From Marisa cornuarietis (lineage: Eukaryota; Mollusca; Gastropoda; Architaenioglossa; Ampullariidae), in NCBI GenBank assembly GCA_004794655.1, contig SMMW01000481.1:1-64000 (forward strand): DNA of 64,000 nucleotides. The letters run 5' to 3'. Below are positions 47,092 to 57,100 of this stretch, one piece after another. Each line of letters begins with the position of its first letter. Position 1 is the first letter of the stretch. The translations under genes were made by a program, and so were the position numbers. The notes beneath the pieces are model-generated. The model made no database searches and was not told where the DNA came from. It worked only from the letters and a program-made list of their open reading frames with translations.

Positions 47092-47590
47092 TGTAGCACT
47101 CTAGTAGTGTACGAGATAGTTTTATATTTGTAAAGGTCGGACGGCCACCACACTGTCCCCTTTCTCACGCCGGCTGTGTGTGTAATAACCAGCCCTGACC
47201 TGTCCGCGGCCTGTAACTGTCATTGCGTGTCGCAAGGTGACCCACTAAGAAAGGCCCTGACCAGACGGTGAACCGTTGCCACTGTCGTACACGAACACAC
47301 ACGCGTACACACTAACACACGTACATGCGGTCATCACACGCGCTAACACATGCGCACGTACAGGCACACGCATCGACATTCACACATGATCGTGCGTGCA
47401 CGCGTACACACATGCACACACTTACACACGCTCTCAAACACAAATCACACCACGCGTGGACAGTAAACCATGACGTCTGGCTTGGGACCCTGGGAACGGG
47501 TGGGGGGAAACAATGCCCGACATGGTTCAGGGACAGGTCGAAGCCGGGGAAGAGAAAGGGATGGTTGCTGGAAAGTTCGACGGGAGAGGG

Positions 47591-47597
47591 ATAAATA
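47591..47597 (+). promoter_or_regulatory. TATA-like box in outer 5' LTR
   Basis: ATAAATA about 85 bases upstream of AATAAA, the usual U3/R arrangement. The same motif is in the 3' LTR at 60244-60250. Confidence 0.5.
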
Positions 47598-47678
47598 GTG
47601 TTGTTTCGAGTTGTTGCGGCTGTCTGTAACTAGAAGTGAGAGAGGAGAGACGGCAGGGCCAGCCGCCGAGTTACATGG

Positions 47679-47684
47679 AATAAA
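47679..47684 (+). terminator. Polyadenylation signal in outer 5' LTR
   Basis: AATAAA within GGAATAAAAACTAC; the 3' LTR copy at 60333-60338 would act on element transcripts. Confidence 0.55.
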
Positions 47685-47777
47685 AACTACAGTATGCGGC
47701 AAAATTCGATCTTGTGTTTCTTTGAGTAACAGCTAGCCCAACCCCAAGATCAGATACCGACGTGTTGGTTACATTTC

Positions 47778-47794
47778 TGGCGCCCAATGTGGGG
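47778..47794 (+). other. Primer-binding site, tRNA-Lys type
   Basis: TGGCGCCCAATGTGGGG begins four bases after the LTR. It matches the well-known lysine-tRNA primer site TGGCGCCCAACGTGGGG with one difference. An ATG inside this site (47787) is in frame with gag but is unlikely to be the start. Confidence 0.85.
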
Positions 47795-47834
47795 CGATGC
47801 TGTGCAAAGAACATTTGCAACTCGGCAGAACACC

Positions 47835-48455
47835 ATGGCTGACTGCAACGCAACCGCCACCGGAGCAGCCGACCGAGACAACAGCGTGGAAGAGCTTCGC
47901 CGCCAGTTAGAAGAGCTCCGGTCTGAATATGTTAGAGACCAGCTAACAAGAGCGGTACGAGTACAGTTACAGCCGGCCGTTCCTCTCCCGAAATTGAAGA
48001 CATTTACGGGGCTTCCACCTACATCGCCCCAAGAGACCACCTTTGAGCAGTGGAAAGTGCAAGCACTCGAGCTACACGAGGATGCGCTGATCGAGGACAA
48101 AGTCAGCCTCCTGAAACGAAGTCTGAAGGGGGCGGCGCACTTGCACATAAACGAGAAACACTACAGCACCGTCAGTGAACTGATAGCAGGCTTGCAGACT
48201 CTGTTCGGGGAATTAAAATCTCCCGAAGAACTGTATCTGGAGATATGCCAGACGAGACCCGCCAGAGGACAGAACTTATCAGAATTTTTGCTTGAACTTA
48301 CGGCAAAAGTGACGGAACTCAAAAGAATAGGCGATCTGTCAGATGACGAATACCACCGCCGACTGTATTATGTTTTCTCACAGGGAATCTCTGAGCCGAT
48401 GATCGCTCTGGAGATAAGGAGCAAATTCGGGATTCCAGGAGAAAGCAGGCCCACC
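47835..48455 (+). CDS. Outer Gypsy gag, N-terminal part (broken by insertion)
   Basis: The start is taken at ATG 47835 (context ACCATGG), not the in-frame ATG inside the primer-binding site. It encodes about 207 residues: a short coiled-coil (VEELRRQLEELRSEY), then a retrotransposon Gag region (LPKLKTFTGLPPTSPQETTF, EQWKVQALEL, LKRSLKGAAH, then LELTAKVTELKRIG). Gag forms the particle shell that packages element RNA. At 48456 the inner element's LTR begins, and a further 79 codons continue open into that LTR by chance to 48692. The rest of gag resumes at 54165. Confidence 0.9.
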
Positions 48456-49786
48456 TGTGACGAATTAATTACCACGGATAAGAGGATCTGGGCTAACCAG
48501 CCCGAGGGGGATGGGACTCTCTGCTGGCTCGCTGTACCCACTGTAAGCCCCTCACACCAAATCACCCGTGGTTCGCACCTTCCACACGCTTACGTATTAC
48601 AACTACGTTTTCCCACGTGTGCACACACAACCAACAGACAAGGTTGGAAACCATATAAAATTATAATTACACACAAAGTAAAATCAGATTGAGCACACTA
48701 AAAGATCATAGGATAATATAGTGACATTCCATATAGGTACAAAGATCTGTTGAGAGTTGTTACTCCCGCTCATACACAAACAACATCAGATGTTTACACT
48801 TAAAATACATACGACACGGACCCGTAGTCCGTTCTCTGACCACCAGTCCTTGAAACCACTTCTTGAACTGCTTCAGCCCTTCACACTGGGATGGTCCACT
48901 GAACACACGCTGTATTCTTGACGACTTGTGTCGCCCTCTTCCGCCGTGGCTCTGGCTGCCTCTTTGGCCTGATTCCCCGGGAACCCTGTCCCCAGACCTC
49001 TGGAACGTACGACAGGTGTAGTTCCGTCTCTTGAGACCCGTCGCCTTCACTCACGCGGCTGCATACGCTCTTCACTCAGAGCGGGCGTTCTTCCTCTCCC
49101 TGTCAGGCTGTCTTCGTGACCTTATTATCGCACCACTAGACCCGAGTGGTACTAGCTGGTGGAAATACAGGCCACTGTAGATAGAGATGGACCAACGCCG
49201 ATCTCTTGTACCCGGCACCCACCTGGCGGTACACACATCTACCTCCTTCGAGGGTTGGAGCGAAAAAGCCTCTTTCCTTGTCTCTTCTCAGCGTCCACGT
49301 GGTCAGGTGTGTCAGAGGCTTCCCATTGGCTCTTGCACTCTCGCATTTCCTCGCGACACACGCGCTTCTTTACTAGCCAATCGTGCATCGGTCTACAGGT
49401 TACCCACGTGGTCTGCCATACACTCTCGCTGGTCACTACTTAACCTATCATAACCCTTGCCTAATAACCACTTTACCGCGCCCCATCGTCTGCCTTCTTC
49501 GCTCGTCACAGACGGCCCGTCTACTGCAAGGAAAACAACCGCCATTGTCCGGGCTAGGTGCGCTGGGCTCTCAATTAGCGGTCTACCCCCTAGGCGATAC
49601 TAGGGTCCGTTCTTGCCTAACCGGCCAGTTCCCAGGCCCTACTGATACTAGCGGTCGACCAACGGTTGTAAAAACACACTTAACTCTATTGTTCCCTCAC
49701 CGCTTAGTATTGCTGAAGGTCCTACTTTTACTTAAATTTAGAACTCGACCATTTTGCTCTGGCCTTGAACCAGCCGGTTCGTGACA
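48456..49786 (-). repeat. 3' LTR of the inner element (minus-strand sense)
   Basis: 1331 bases, same ends as the LTR at 52834-54164. Differences seen: 48556-48560 (CACCA versus CACTA), 48780-48786, 49127, 49290, 49424, 49438 and 49522 (approximate positions). Confidence 0.95.
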
Positions 49787-50564
49787 CCCCCATGCTCAAG
49801 AGCAAACCCTGGGGTTTTGCTTAAACTCAGGCCAGAACAAAATGGCGCGATCTTAAAACGACCTTACGTCATTAACTTCTCATACGATCTTTAAATCACT
49901 TCCGACTACACCCTATTCCATAAATCCTCACAGGGTACATATTATTCAACACATCCTGCCTAATTCAAAAAGAAGGTCCCACAATCAACAAGAGCTCAAA
50001 AGTTAACGTCCACATATCTATCAAACCCCCAGGTTTCTTCCAGCCATACAGGCTTTCTTCTAGCCATACAGGCTACTTCCATTCACACAGGCCCTTCTAA
50101 CCAAAACGCTTGGCAAAAACATAGCATACATCATAAAACACAAATCATCAATTAAACTCATACCCTAACACATAGCCTGTCGTGCATACACATGCGACTC
50201 GACTAACTCCATCCTTCAGTCAAGGTTTGACTGGTGCCATACTTGGCCGTGCGCATTTACTTTCTCCTGGCTTGTGACTTAATGCTTCGTCAACGGGCTC
50301 ACAAATCTGCGTCTTTACCGTTTCGACTGTGACCGGAGTAAGCCAACTGGCAACGCTTGCCGTTCTCTCTCTAGGGTCCAATGTCATACCGATGTTGTTT
50401 AGTGACAACCTATCAATCGTACCGCGTCCAATGACCATTATGGTTTGATTACTGTGGCTTACCGATTCCGAGGTCGATTGATTGCCACTTCTGTGTGACA
50501 GGGGATCGGCCTTCCTTACCGTGTCCCGTGTCGCACCTTCTCCCGTAATTTCCGTTCTCGTCAT
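49787..50564 (-). other. 3' non-coding region of the inner element
   Basis: Between the ORF stop and the 3' LTR. A minus-strand frame of 114 codons at 50564-50220 follows the ORF directly but has no recognised domain. Near the LTR the minus strand reads GAGCATGGGGG, a short purine tract in polypurine-tract position. TTCTTCYAGCCATACAGGCT-like phrases are repeated three times at 50036-50092. Confidence 0.6.
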
Positions 50565-52436
50565 TCACCTCCCCCTCCGTCCCTGAGCGTGGGGACACGT
50601 GGCCTTTGGTTGGCCAAACCTTCGTGACCTCATACGGCGCCGTGGCCAGGTCCGTTTGCATGCTGGCCTGATTAAGGGTGAATGCCACCCATACGATGCA
50701 TCCGCTTGCGATTCTACCCCCGCCTTCCACCGACGGTGCATCTCAAGTTTGTTGTGGGAGGTGGGTAATAGCAGTAAAACTTTCTCCCCTACTTGGAACT
50801 CGCGTGGCTTGGCTCGCGCGTTGAAGTGTCGCCTCTGCACATCTCGGGCTTGTACCAAGTTTTCGCGTGCTAGTTTCCCTAACTTTGCTAAGCTAGGGTC
50901 TTGGCTCTGCAACTCTTTTACCTCGCTTGGGGTGGCGTTCCCCACTGCTTGAGCCGCTTGCAATGGAGCAGGCTCTTTCGTGGTGGCCTGAGCCCTGGTA
51001 ACTGCGCTGACCACCCCCCCTTGCGCACTGAGGTTCGGGCACGGCCATACATAACGGCAGCCCAAAATAAAATCGTGTGTCGGGTGCTCTAGCACCGCTG
51101 CCTCAATTCTCCCTGTTACAAACTTACTTTCTACTTCTACATAGGCTAGAGGGAGCGTGGCGGACGAACTGTCGGCAAACTTGGCTTGCACCGCGCCTCC
51201 GGTTAGGTCCTCGCTACGCACGAATTTACGGTGTACGATGGCGGGTATGTCACACCCGGAATCGAGTAGGATGGCGCATTCCTGACCGTTCACTCGACCT
51301 GCCGTCACGTTGGGTTTCAGTCCCTCTGGGGTCGATACCGCGTTAACTGTCCCCACCTTACCCTTGCGACAGTCTCGCGCCACGTGACCTACCTTATGGC
51401 AACTAAAACAGGTGGGCGGGTTCCTCGCCCGTCGCTGCCCAGTCGCGTCGTTCTCGGATACTCCGGGGGCAGGAGTGCTGCTTGCCTGTTCGACAGCTGG
51501 GGTTTTGGAACGATCATTTTGGTCACTGCTTCGCTGACTACCTCCCGTACGGATTGGTGCTTTGGGCCGGTCCCTCCCATAGCTGTCCGGCTTATAAAAT
51601 TTTCGGGCTTCATCGAACCTCTCCGCGGCCAAGCTTATTTCGTCTAAGCTAGAGAGCCCCGCGGTCATCAAGTGTCGACCCAAGTCAGGCCGGTACCCGC
51701 TTAATATTACTTCTTTCGCCAACTCCTGTCTAATACTAGCATAATCTGTTTGACTTGCTCCGGCGAGTTCCATCCACTTGTCAAAGTACCGACAAACGCG
51801 ACGGTGGTACTGCGTATGCGTCTCTTCCGGGTCTTTGCTGGCTTTCCTAAACTTCTCACGGTAAGAGTGTGCGGTTAACTCATACCGGCGATATAACGCC
51901 TTCTTAAGGATGTAGAAGTCTTGGGTTTCTTCGTCTGACAACCCATTACAGACGTCTTTCGCGGAGCCTTGTAATAAGGCGGCTGGCTGGAGGCCCCAAT
52001 CATTCTCGGGAAGGTGGTTAGCCCTTGCTAACTTTTCAAACATCGTGACATATGCTTCTATGTCATCCCGTTTCTCATCAAAAGGTGCTAAGTTAATCTG
52101 AAACCTTCTACCTTCTGATCTGCTAGACCTGCTACCTTCCCCATCTGATTCATGATCGCTTGTTCCGCCCTTGCCTGGTTGGAGACTTAACTTGCGCATC
52201 TCCAACTGAAACTCCCGATCTCTCTCTTTCTCTAGCGCTTCCCTTTCTCGTGCCTTTTCTCTCTCGAGCGCTTCCCTTTCTCTTGCCTTCTCGCGCTCTT
52301 TCGCCTCACACCAGACCTTTATCTGGCGCTCTACGTAGTCTAGCAAATCCTTCCCAGAGAGCCCGAACTCTTGCTCGCCCTCTTCTTTAAGTTCCTTTTT
52401 CTTTTCTCGTTCTGTTAAACAAAATTCCCTCTCCAT
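50565..52436 (-). CDS. Inner element Gag-protease fused to integrase C-terminal tail
   Basis: A 623-residue frame from ATG at 52436. Residues about 45-75 are a charged coiled coil with two EREKAREREALE repeats; about 110-300 is a Ty3/Gypsy Gag (INLAPFDEKRDDIEAYVTMF, then FEKLARANHLP, CRYFDKWM). A CCHC knuckle CFSCHKVGHVARDC lies at about 341-354 and a protease with AILLDSGCDIPAIV at about 385-398. From about 500 the text becomes KLARENLVQARDVQRRHFNA followed by REFQVGEKVLLLLPT, which is the segment after the integrase core in Gypsy elements. RT, RNase H and catalytic integrase are missing with the frame preserved. The last 60 codons appear frameshifted. Confidence 0.88.
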   Translation of the reverse strand: MEREFCLTEREKKKELKEEGEQEFGLSGKDLLDYVERQIKVWCEAKEREKAREREALEREKAREREALEKERDREFQLEMRKLSLQPGKGGTSDHESDGEGSRSSRSEGRRFQINLAPFDEKRDDIEAYVTMFEKLARANHLPENDWGLQPAALLQGSAKDVCNGLSDEETQDFYILKKALYRRYELTAHSYREKFRKASKDPEETHTQYHRRVCRYFDKWMELAGASQTDYASIRQELAKEVILSGYRPDLGRHLMTAGLSSLDEISLAAERFDEARKFYKPDSYGRDRPKAPIRTGGSQRSSDQNDRSKTPAVEQASSTPAPGVSENDATGQRRARNPPTCFSCHKVGHVARDCRKGKVGTVNAVSTPEGLKPNVTAGRVNGQECAILLDSGCDIPAIVHRKFVRSEDLTGGAVQAKFADSSSATLPLAYVEVESKFVTGRIEAAVLEHPTHDFILGCRYVWPCPNLSAQGGVVSAVTRAQATTKEPAPLQAAQAVGNATPSEVKELQSQDPSLAKLGKLARENLVQARDVQRRHFNARAKPREFQVGEKVLLLLPTSHNKLEMHRRWKAGVESQADASYGWHSPLIRPACKRTWPRRRMRSRRFGQPKATCPHAQGRRGR

Positions 52437-52811
52437 CTTATCTGTTTTATCGTGATCCCAAGATCTTCCTTACCGCGATTCTGGTTTACCTTCTCTCTAG
52501 CTAGCAGACTATTCTCGCGGCCAAATACTAAGGGGTGTAGCAGCTACCAGTGTTAACCGATGCACGATTGTAATCATATGCACAACAAGTTAGGCTAATC
52601 TTAGCACAACAAAATCAATGTCAACAATTCAGTTAACAATCAAAAAAGCAATTATGCAATGCATCAATCAATCAAACAGTATCATGAAAATGTTACAACA
52701 AAAGGATGTCTGCATAGACATTGACGCCACAGCACGAGACGACTAACGTGACACAACGCGCTCTCGCACTTTCGATCTCTTACTCTAAACTGCTCAACAA
52801 CATACGTTCAT
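52437..52811 (-). other. 5' leader of the inner element
   Basis: About 375 bases from the primer-binding site to the gag ATG; no frame of note. Confidence 0.6.
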
Positions 52812-52832
52812 ATCCCTGGCTCGAGCCCCCAT
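52812..52832 (-). other. Primer-binding site of the inner element, tRNA-Pro-like
   Basis: On the minus strand TGGGGGCTCGAGCCAGGGAT follows the LTR after two bases. The first ten bases equal the classic proline-tRNA site (TGGGGGCTCG); after that the match is poorer, so a different tRNA or a drifted site is possible. Confidence 0.6.
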
Positions 52833-52833
52833 T

Positions 52834-54164
52834 TGTGACGAATTAATTACCACGGATAAGAGGATCTGGGCTAACCAGCCCGAGGGGGATGGGACTCTCT
52901 GCTGGCTCGCTGTACCCACTGTAAGCCCCTCACACTAAATCACCCGTGGTTCGCACCTTCCACACGCTTACGTATTACAACTACGTTTTCCCACGTGTGC
53001 ACACACAACCAACAGACAAGGTTGGAAACCATATAAAATTATAATTACACACAAAGTAAAATCAGATTGAGCACACTAAAAGATCATAGGATAATATAGT
53101 GACATTCCATATAGGTACAAAGATCTGTTGAGAGTTGTTACTCCCGCTCATACACAAACCACATCAGATGTTTACACTTAAAATACATACGACACGGACC
53201 CGTAGTCCGTTCTCTGACCACCAGTCCTTGAAACCACTTCTTGAACTGCTTCAGCCCTTCACACTGGGATGGTCCACTGAACACACGCTGTATTCTTGAC
53301 GACTTGTGTCGCCCTCTTCCGCCGTGGCTCTGGCTGCCTCTTTGGCCTGATTCCCCGGGAACCCTGTCCCCAGACCTCTGGAACGTACGACAGGTGTAGT
53401 TCCGTCTCTTGAGACCCGTCGCCTTCACTCACGCGGCTGCATACGCTCTTCACTCAGAGCGGGCGTTCTTCCTCTCCCTGTCAGGCTGTCTTCGTGACCT
53501 TATTATCACACCACTAGACCCGAGTGGTACTAGCTGGTGGAAATACAGGCCACTGTAGATAGAGATGGACCAACGCCGATCTCTTGTACCCGGCACCCAC
53601 CTGGCGGTACACACATCTACCTCCTTCGAGGGTTGGAGCGAAAAAGCCTCTTTCCTTGTCTCTTCTCAGCATCCACGTGGTCAGGTGTGTCAGAGGCTTC
53701 CCATTGGCTCTTGCACTCTCGCATTTCCTCGCGACACACGCGCTTCTTTACTAGCCAATCGTGCATCGGTCTACAGGTTACCCACGTGGTCTGCCATACA
53801 CTATCGCTGGTCACTACATAACCTATCATAACCCTTGCCTAATAACCACTTTACCGCGCCCCATCGTCTGCCTTCTTCGCTCGTCACAGACGGCCCGTCT
53901 ATTGCAAGGAAAACAACCGCCATTGTCCGGGCTAGGTGCGCTGGGCTCTCAATTAGCGGTCTACCCCCTAGGCGATACTAGGGTCCGTTCTTGCCTAACC
54001 GGCCAGTTCCCAGGCCCTACTGATACTAGCGGTCGACCAACGGTTGTAAAAACACACTTAACTCTATTGTTCCCTCACCGCTTAGTATTGCTGAAGGTCC
54101 TACTTTTACTTAAATTTAGAACTCGACCATTTTGCTCTGGCCTTGAACCAGCCGGTTCGTGACA
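52834..54164 (-). repeat. 5' LTR of the inner element (minus-strand sense)
   Basis: 1331 bases, on the minus strand TGTCACGAA...TTCGTCACA. I count about seven single-base differences from the other LTR and no indels (near-equal length), roughly 0.5 per cent. Short open frames in it occur in the same form in the other LTR and are not genes. Confidence 0.95.
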
Positions 54165-57100
54165 CCACCTTCCCCGAATTATACCGCCATGTGCGGCAAG
54201 TGGAACGCTTGACGATAAAGAGTGATGCGCCTAGTGACAGACACATCAAGGCTTACACAGAAGTGCGTGTCGCCCACGAGCAAAGTGATAGACCCGCTCG
54301 TCACACGAAAAAGAACAAGTGCGGTGAGGTGGGGCACTTGTATCGCGAATGCAATAACCCTGCTAATGCGGCGCTGGTGATGCAGAGGGAGCAAGACCAG
54401 CAGAGACAAGGAAACGAATGGCGCAAGCGACGAGGCCTTCCCGAGCTTCCATTAAAACTAAAACGGAACACGACGGAAGGGCGAGCGCTGGTTCCAGAGG
54501 GCGACCGTGAGACTTCAACGGAGAAGGTGAGAAAACAACACCACCTTCTTTCAACGGCCGCCAAATCAATCGAGGACGGCCTTTTAGACCTACGGCCAGT
54601 TCGACTAAGTAGTGCAGTGCTTGATATTCCTCCGCAGGAAACTGTGGAACTGTGTGGCACTCTGACAACAACTCTGGACACGCCCATTACAATCACCGCG
54701 CGTTCACAGGAATGGTTACCTGAAAACATCAAGGTAGTGTCAGCCAGTATTATAGGTTCCAGGGTGCATGTTGCTGTGAGAAATTCCTCTTCCAAACAAC
54801 CTGTGACGCTGTCCAGTCGTGTGGTGTTGGCAGAATTACACTCGTCGGGTGCAGACCAAAGAAACATCGAGGCGTTGGTCGGACCGAGCTGTGAAGCGCC
54901 CATCCACATCGACGGCGTGACGTCACGCTGTTTGATAGACAGCGGGTCACAGGTGTCCATTGTGTCGGAGTCCTTTTTTCACAGACATATGCGGCATCGA
55001 CAGCTGGAAACCCTGGATTCTACCCTGCAAGTGATAGGAGCAGGCGGCCACTCAGTGCCATATCTTGGTGTTATACGTGCGTCAGTGTCGCTGCCTATGG
55101 ATGTCGTTGGGGTCAACAGCAAGATAGACACCCTGTTTCTAGTCTGTCCTGACACGGACTATTCAGCGAGAGTGCCAGTGATAGCGGGCACTAACATTAT
55201 GAGGGCCTACGCCAGGCAGTGTGAGCGCATGGCGGGGCGAAATTTCACAACAACCTTGCCATTGTGTGGGATGATTGCCCACGTGTACAGAGAGGCAACA
55301 AGTACGCTTAACGGACGGTTATGCCCGGTGCGCCTCGTAACACCTGACGTAACACTGCCACCCCGCTCGGCGACGGATGTACGGGGGATTGTGCGTCAGG
55401 GGGTGACCATCAACAGAGACGCGGTGTTACTTCAAGAGCCCACGCTGGAGGCCTTACCACAGGGCGTGTGTGTCTTGAGTGGTAAGGTTTCAACAAACAC
55501 CCTTCCACGGATGAGAGTGACCCTCTTGAACACAACTGATGCACCCGTTACCGTGAAACGGAGAAGTGTGGTAGCGGATTTGTTCTTAATACAAAGTGAG
55601 TACTCCCTGTCCAGTGTGTTACAAGACTTGAACTGCGACACACGAGAAGCTCGCAGGACCCAGTGTAATTCACATCTCGTGGAGGAAAGTGGGAATAGTG
55701 TTCCTGAACTAGCATGTCGATTTCGCTTTGGTGCAAACGTCGACCAAACGTGGAAAGACAAGTTTACCAAGACATTGTTGACATTTAGTGATGTGTTCAA
55801 CGAAAAGGACTTTGATCTAAACATGACAGACGTGCAACATGACATAGAGCTAACTCCAGGCCCACCGATTAGAGAGAGACCGAGGCCTATACCGCCGCAG
55901 GACCTGGAGGAAGTTAGACAGCATGTACAACAGCTGTTAGATGCTCAAATCATCAAGCCATCTACTAGCTCCTTTGCCTCTCCTATCGTATTAGTGAGAA
56001 AGAAGAATGGATCGTTGCGCATGTGTGTAGACTACAGAAGGGTAAACGCACGCACAGTGAGAGACAGTTATGCATTACCTAAGATCGAACAGCTGTTTCT
56101 GACATTAAGTGGCGCCAAGTTTTTTACCAGCCTAGATCTGTCTAAGGCCTATTACCAGGTGCCATTGTCCGAACGCGCAAAAAAGGTCTCTGCGTTCACC
56201 ACACCGTTCGGGCTGTACGAATTTCAGAGGCTGCCATTTGGCCTTGTCAACGCCCCCATGACCTTCCAGCGCTTAATGGACTGCTGCCTGTGTGATATGA
56301 ATTTGGCAGAGCTCATAATTTTTCTTGATGACATCCTAGTGCATGCCACCAGCCTCCAGGAGCTGGAAGACAGAACGATTAGAGCCCTGGAGAGAATGCG
56401 CAATTTTAAGCTAAAGCTCGATCCTGATAAATGTATTTTCGCCACCACCGAGGTTAGACACCTGGGCTATCTCATCTCCGCGGAAGGCATTCGGCCAGAC
56501 CCGGAGAAAATAGAGGCACTAACTAGTTGGCCTGTCCCCAAAACAGTTCGAGATGTGAAGGCATTTCTAGGGTTTGCGGGATTTTACAGGCGTTGGGTCC
56601 CTCGGTTTGCGCAAATCGCTAAGCCCCTGAATGACATTACTGTTGGATATGTTCCCCATAAACTTAAGAAAACAACTAAGAAGGCAGGGGCACTCAATCT
56701 GTCGTCAGACATAACTCACCTGTGGGGAAAGCAAGAACAGAGTGCGTTTGAGTCCTTAATCAAAGCACTGACTGCAGAGCCGATGCTTGGCATTGCTGAC
56801 CAGTCCCAGCCCTTCATCTTGCATTGTGATGCAAGTGGGACTGGCCTCGGGGCCGTGCTGTACCAGCGTCAACAGGGACAACTCAAGATAATTGCCTATG
56901 CCAGCAGGGGACTCAACAAAACAGAAGTAAACTACCCCGCCCACAAGCGTGAGTTCCTCGCCCTTAAGTGGGCTATGACAGAAAAATTTCATGACTATAT
57001 CTTGGGCTCCCGCGTCACCGTGGTAACAGACAACAACCCGCTTTGCTATGTACTGAAAAATGCAAAGTTAGACGCCGTTAGTCACAGATGGCTGTCATCC

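Larger units (their letters stand above)
47092..47773 (+). repeat. 5' LTR of the outer Gypsy element
   Basis: 682 bases, TG...CA. A TATA-like ATAAATA lies at 47591-47597 and the polyadenylation signal AATAAA at 47679-47684. It contains a CA/CG-rich tract around 47291-47435. Compared with the 3' LTR there are a few small indels (around 47396-47420 and a 5-base TAGCC difference near 47743), otherwise close identity. Confidence 0.95.
48456..54164 (-). mobile_element. Inner Gypsy-type element, recent, non-autonomous (pol core deleted)
   Basis: A 5709-bp minus-strand element inserted in the outer gag. LTRs of 1331 bp lie at 48456-49786 and 52834-54164, flanked by CCACC on both sides (48451-48455 and 54165-54169). 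It carries a primer-binding site next to the right-hand LTR, one long ORF (52436-50565) with Gag, protease and only the integrase tail, and a G-rich tract before the left-hand LTR. Reverse transcriptase, RNase H and the integrase catalytic core are absent, so movement needs proteins from a related complete element. Confidence 0.95.

Noticed and set aside
47787..47789. Gag start at the ATG inside the primer-binding site
   Set aside because: It lies within the tRNA-binding sequence; the ATG at 47835 has a strong context and precedes the Gag region.
48760..49075. Small frames inside the inner LTR, repeated at 53138-53453
   Set aside because: They are simply present in both LTR copies and carry no recognisable domain.
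50220..50564. 114-codon frame right after the inner ORF
   Set aside because: Could be the frameshifted end of pol, but no integrase-tail or other motif can be read, so it was left as 3' non-coding.
54301..54960. 219-codon minus-strand frame
   Set aside because: Antisense shadow of the gag-protease region of the outer element.
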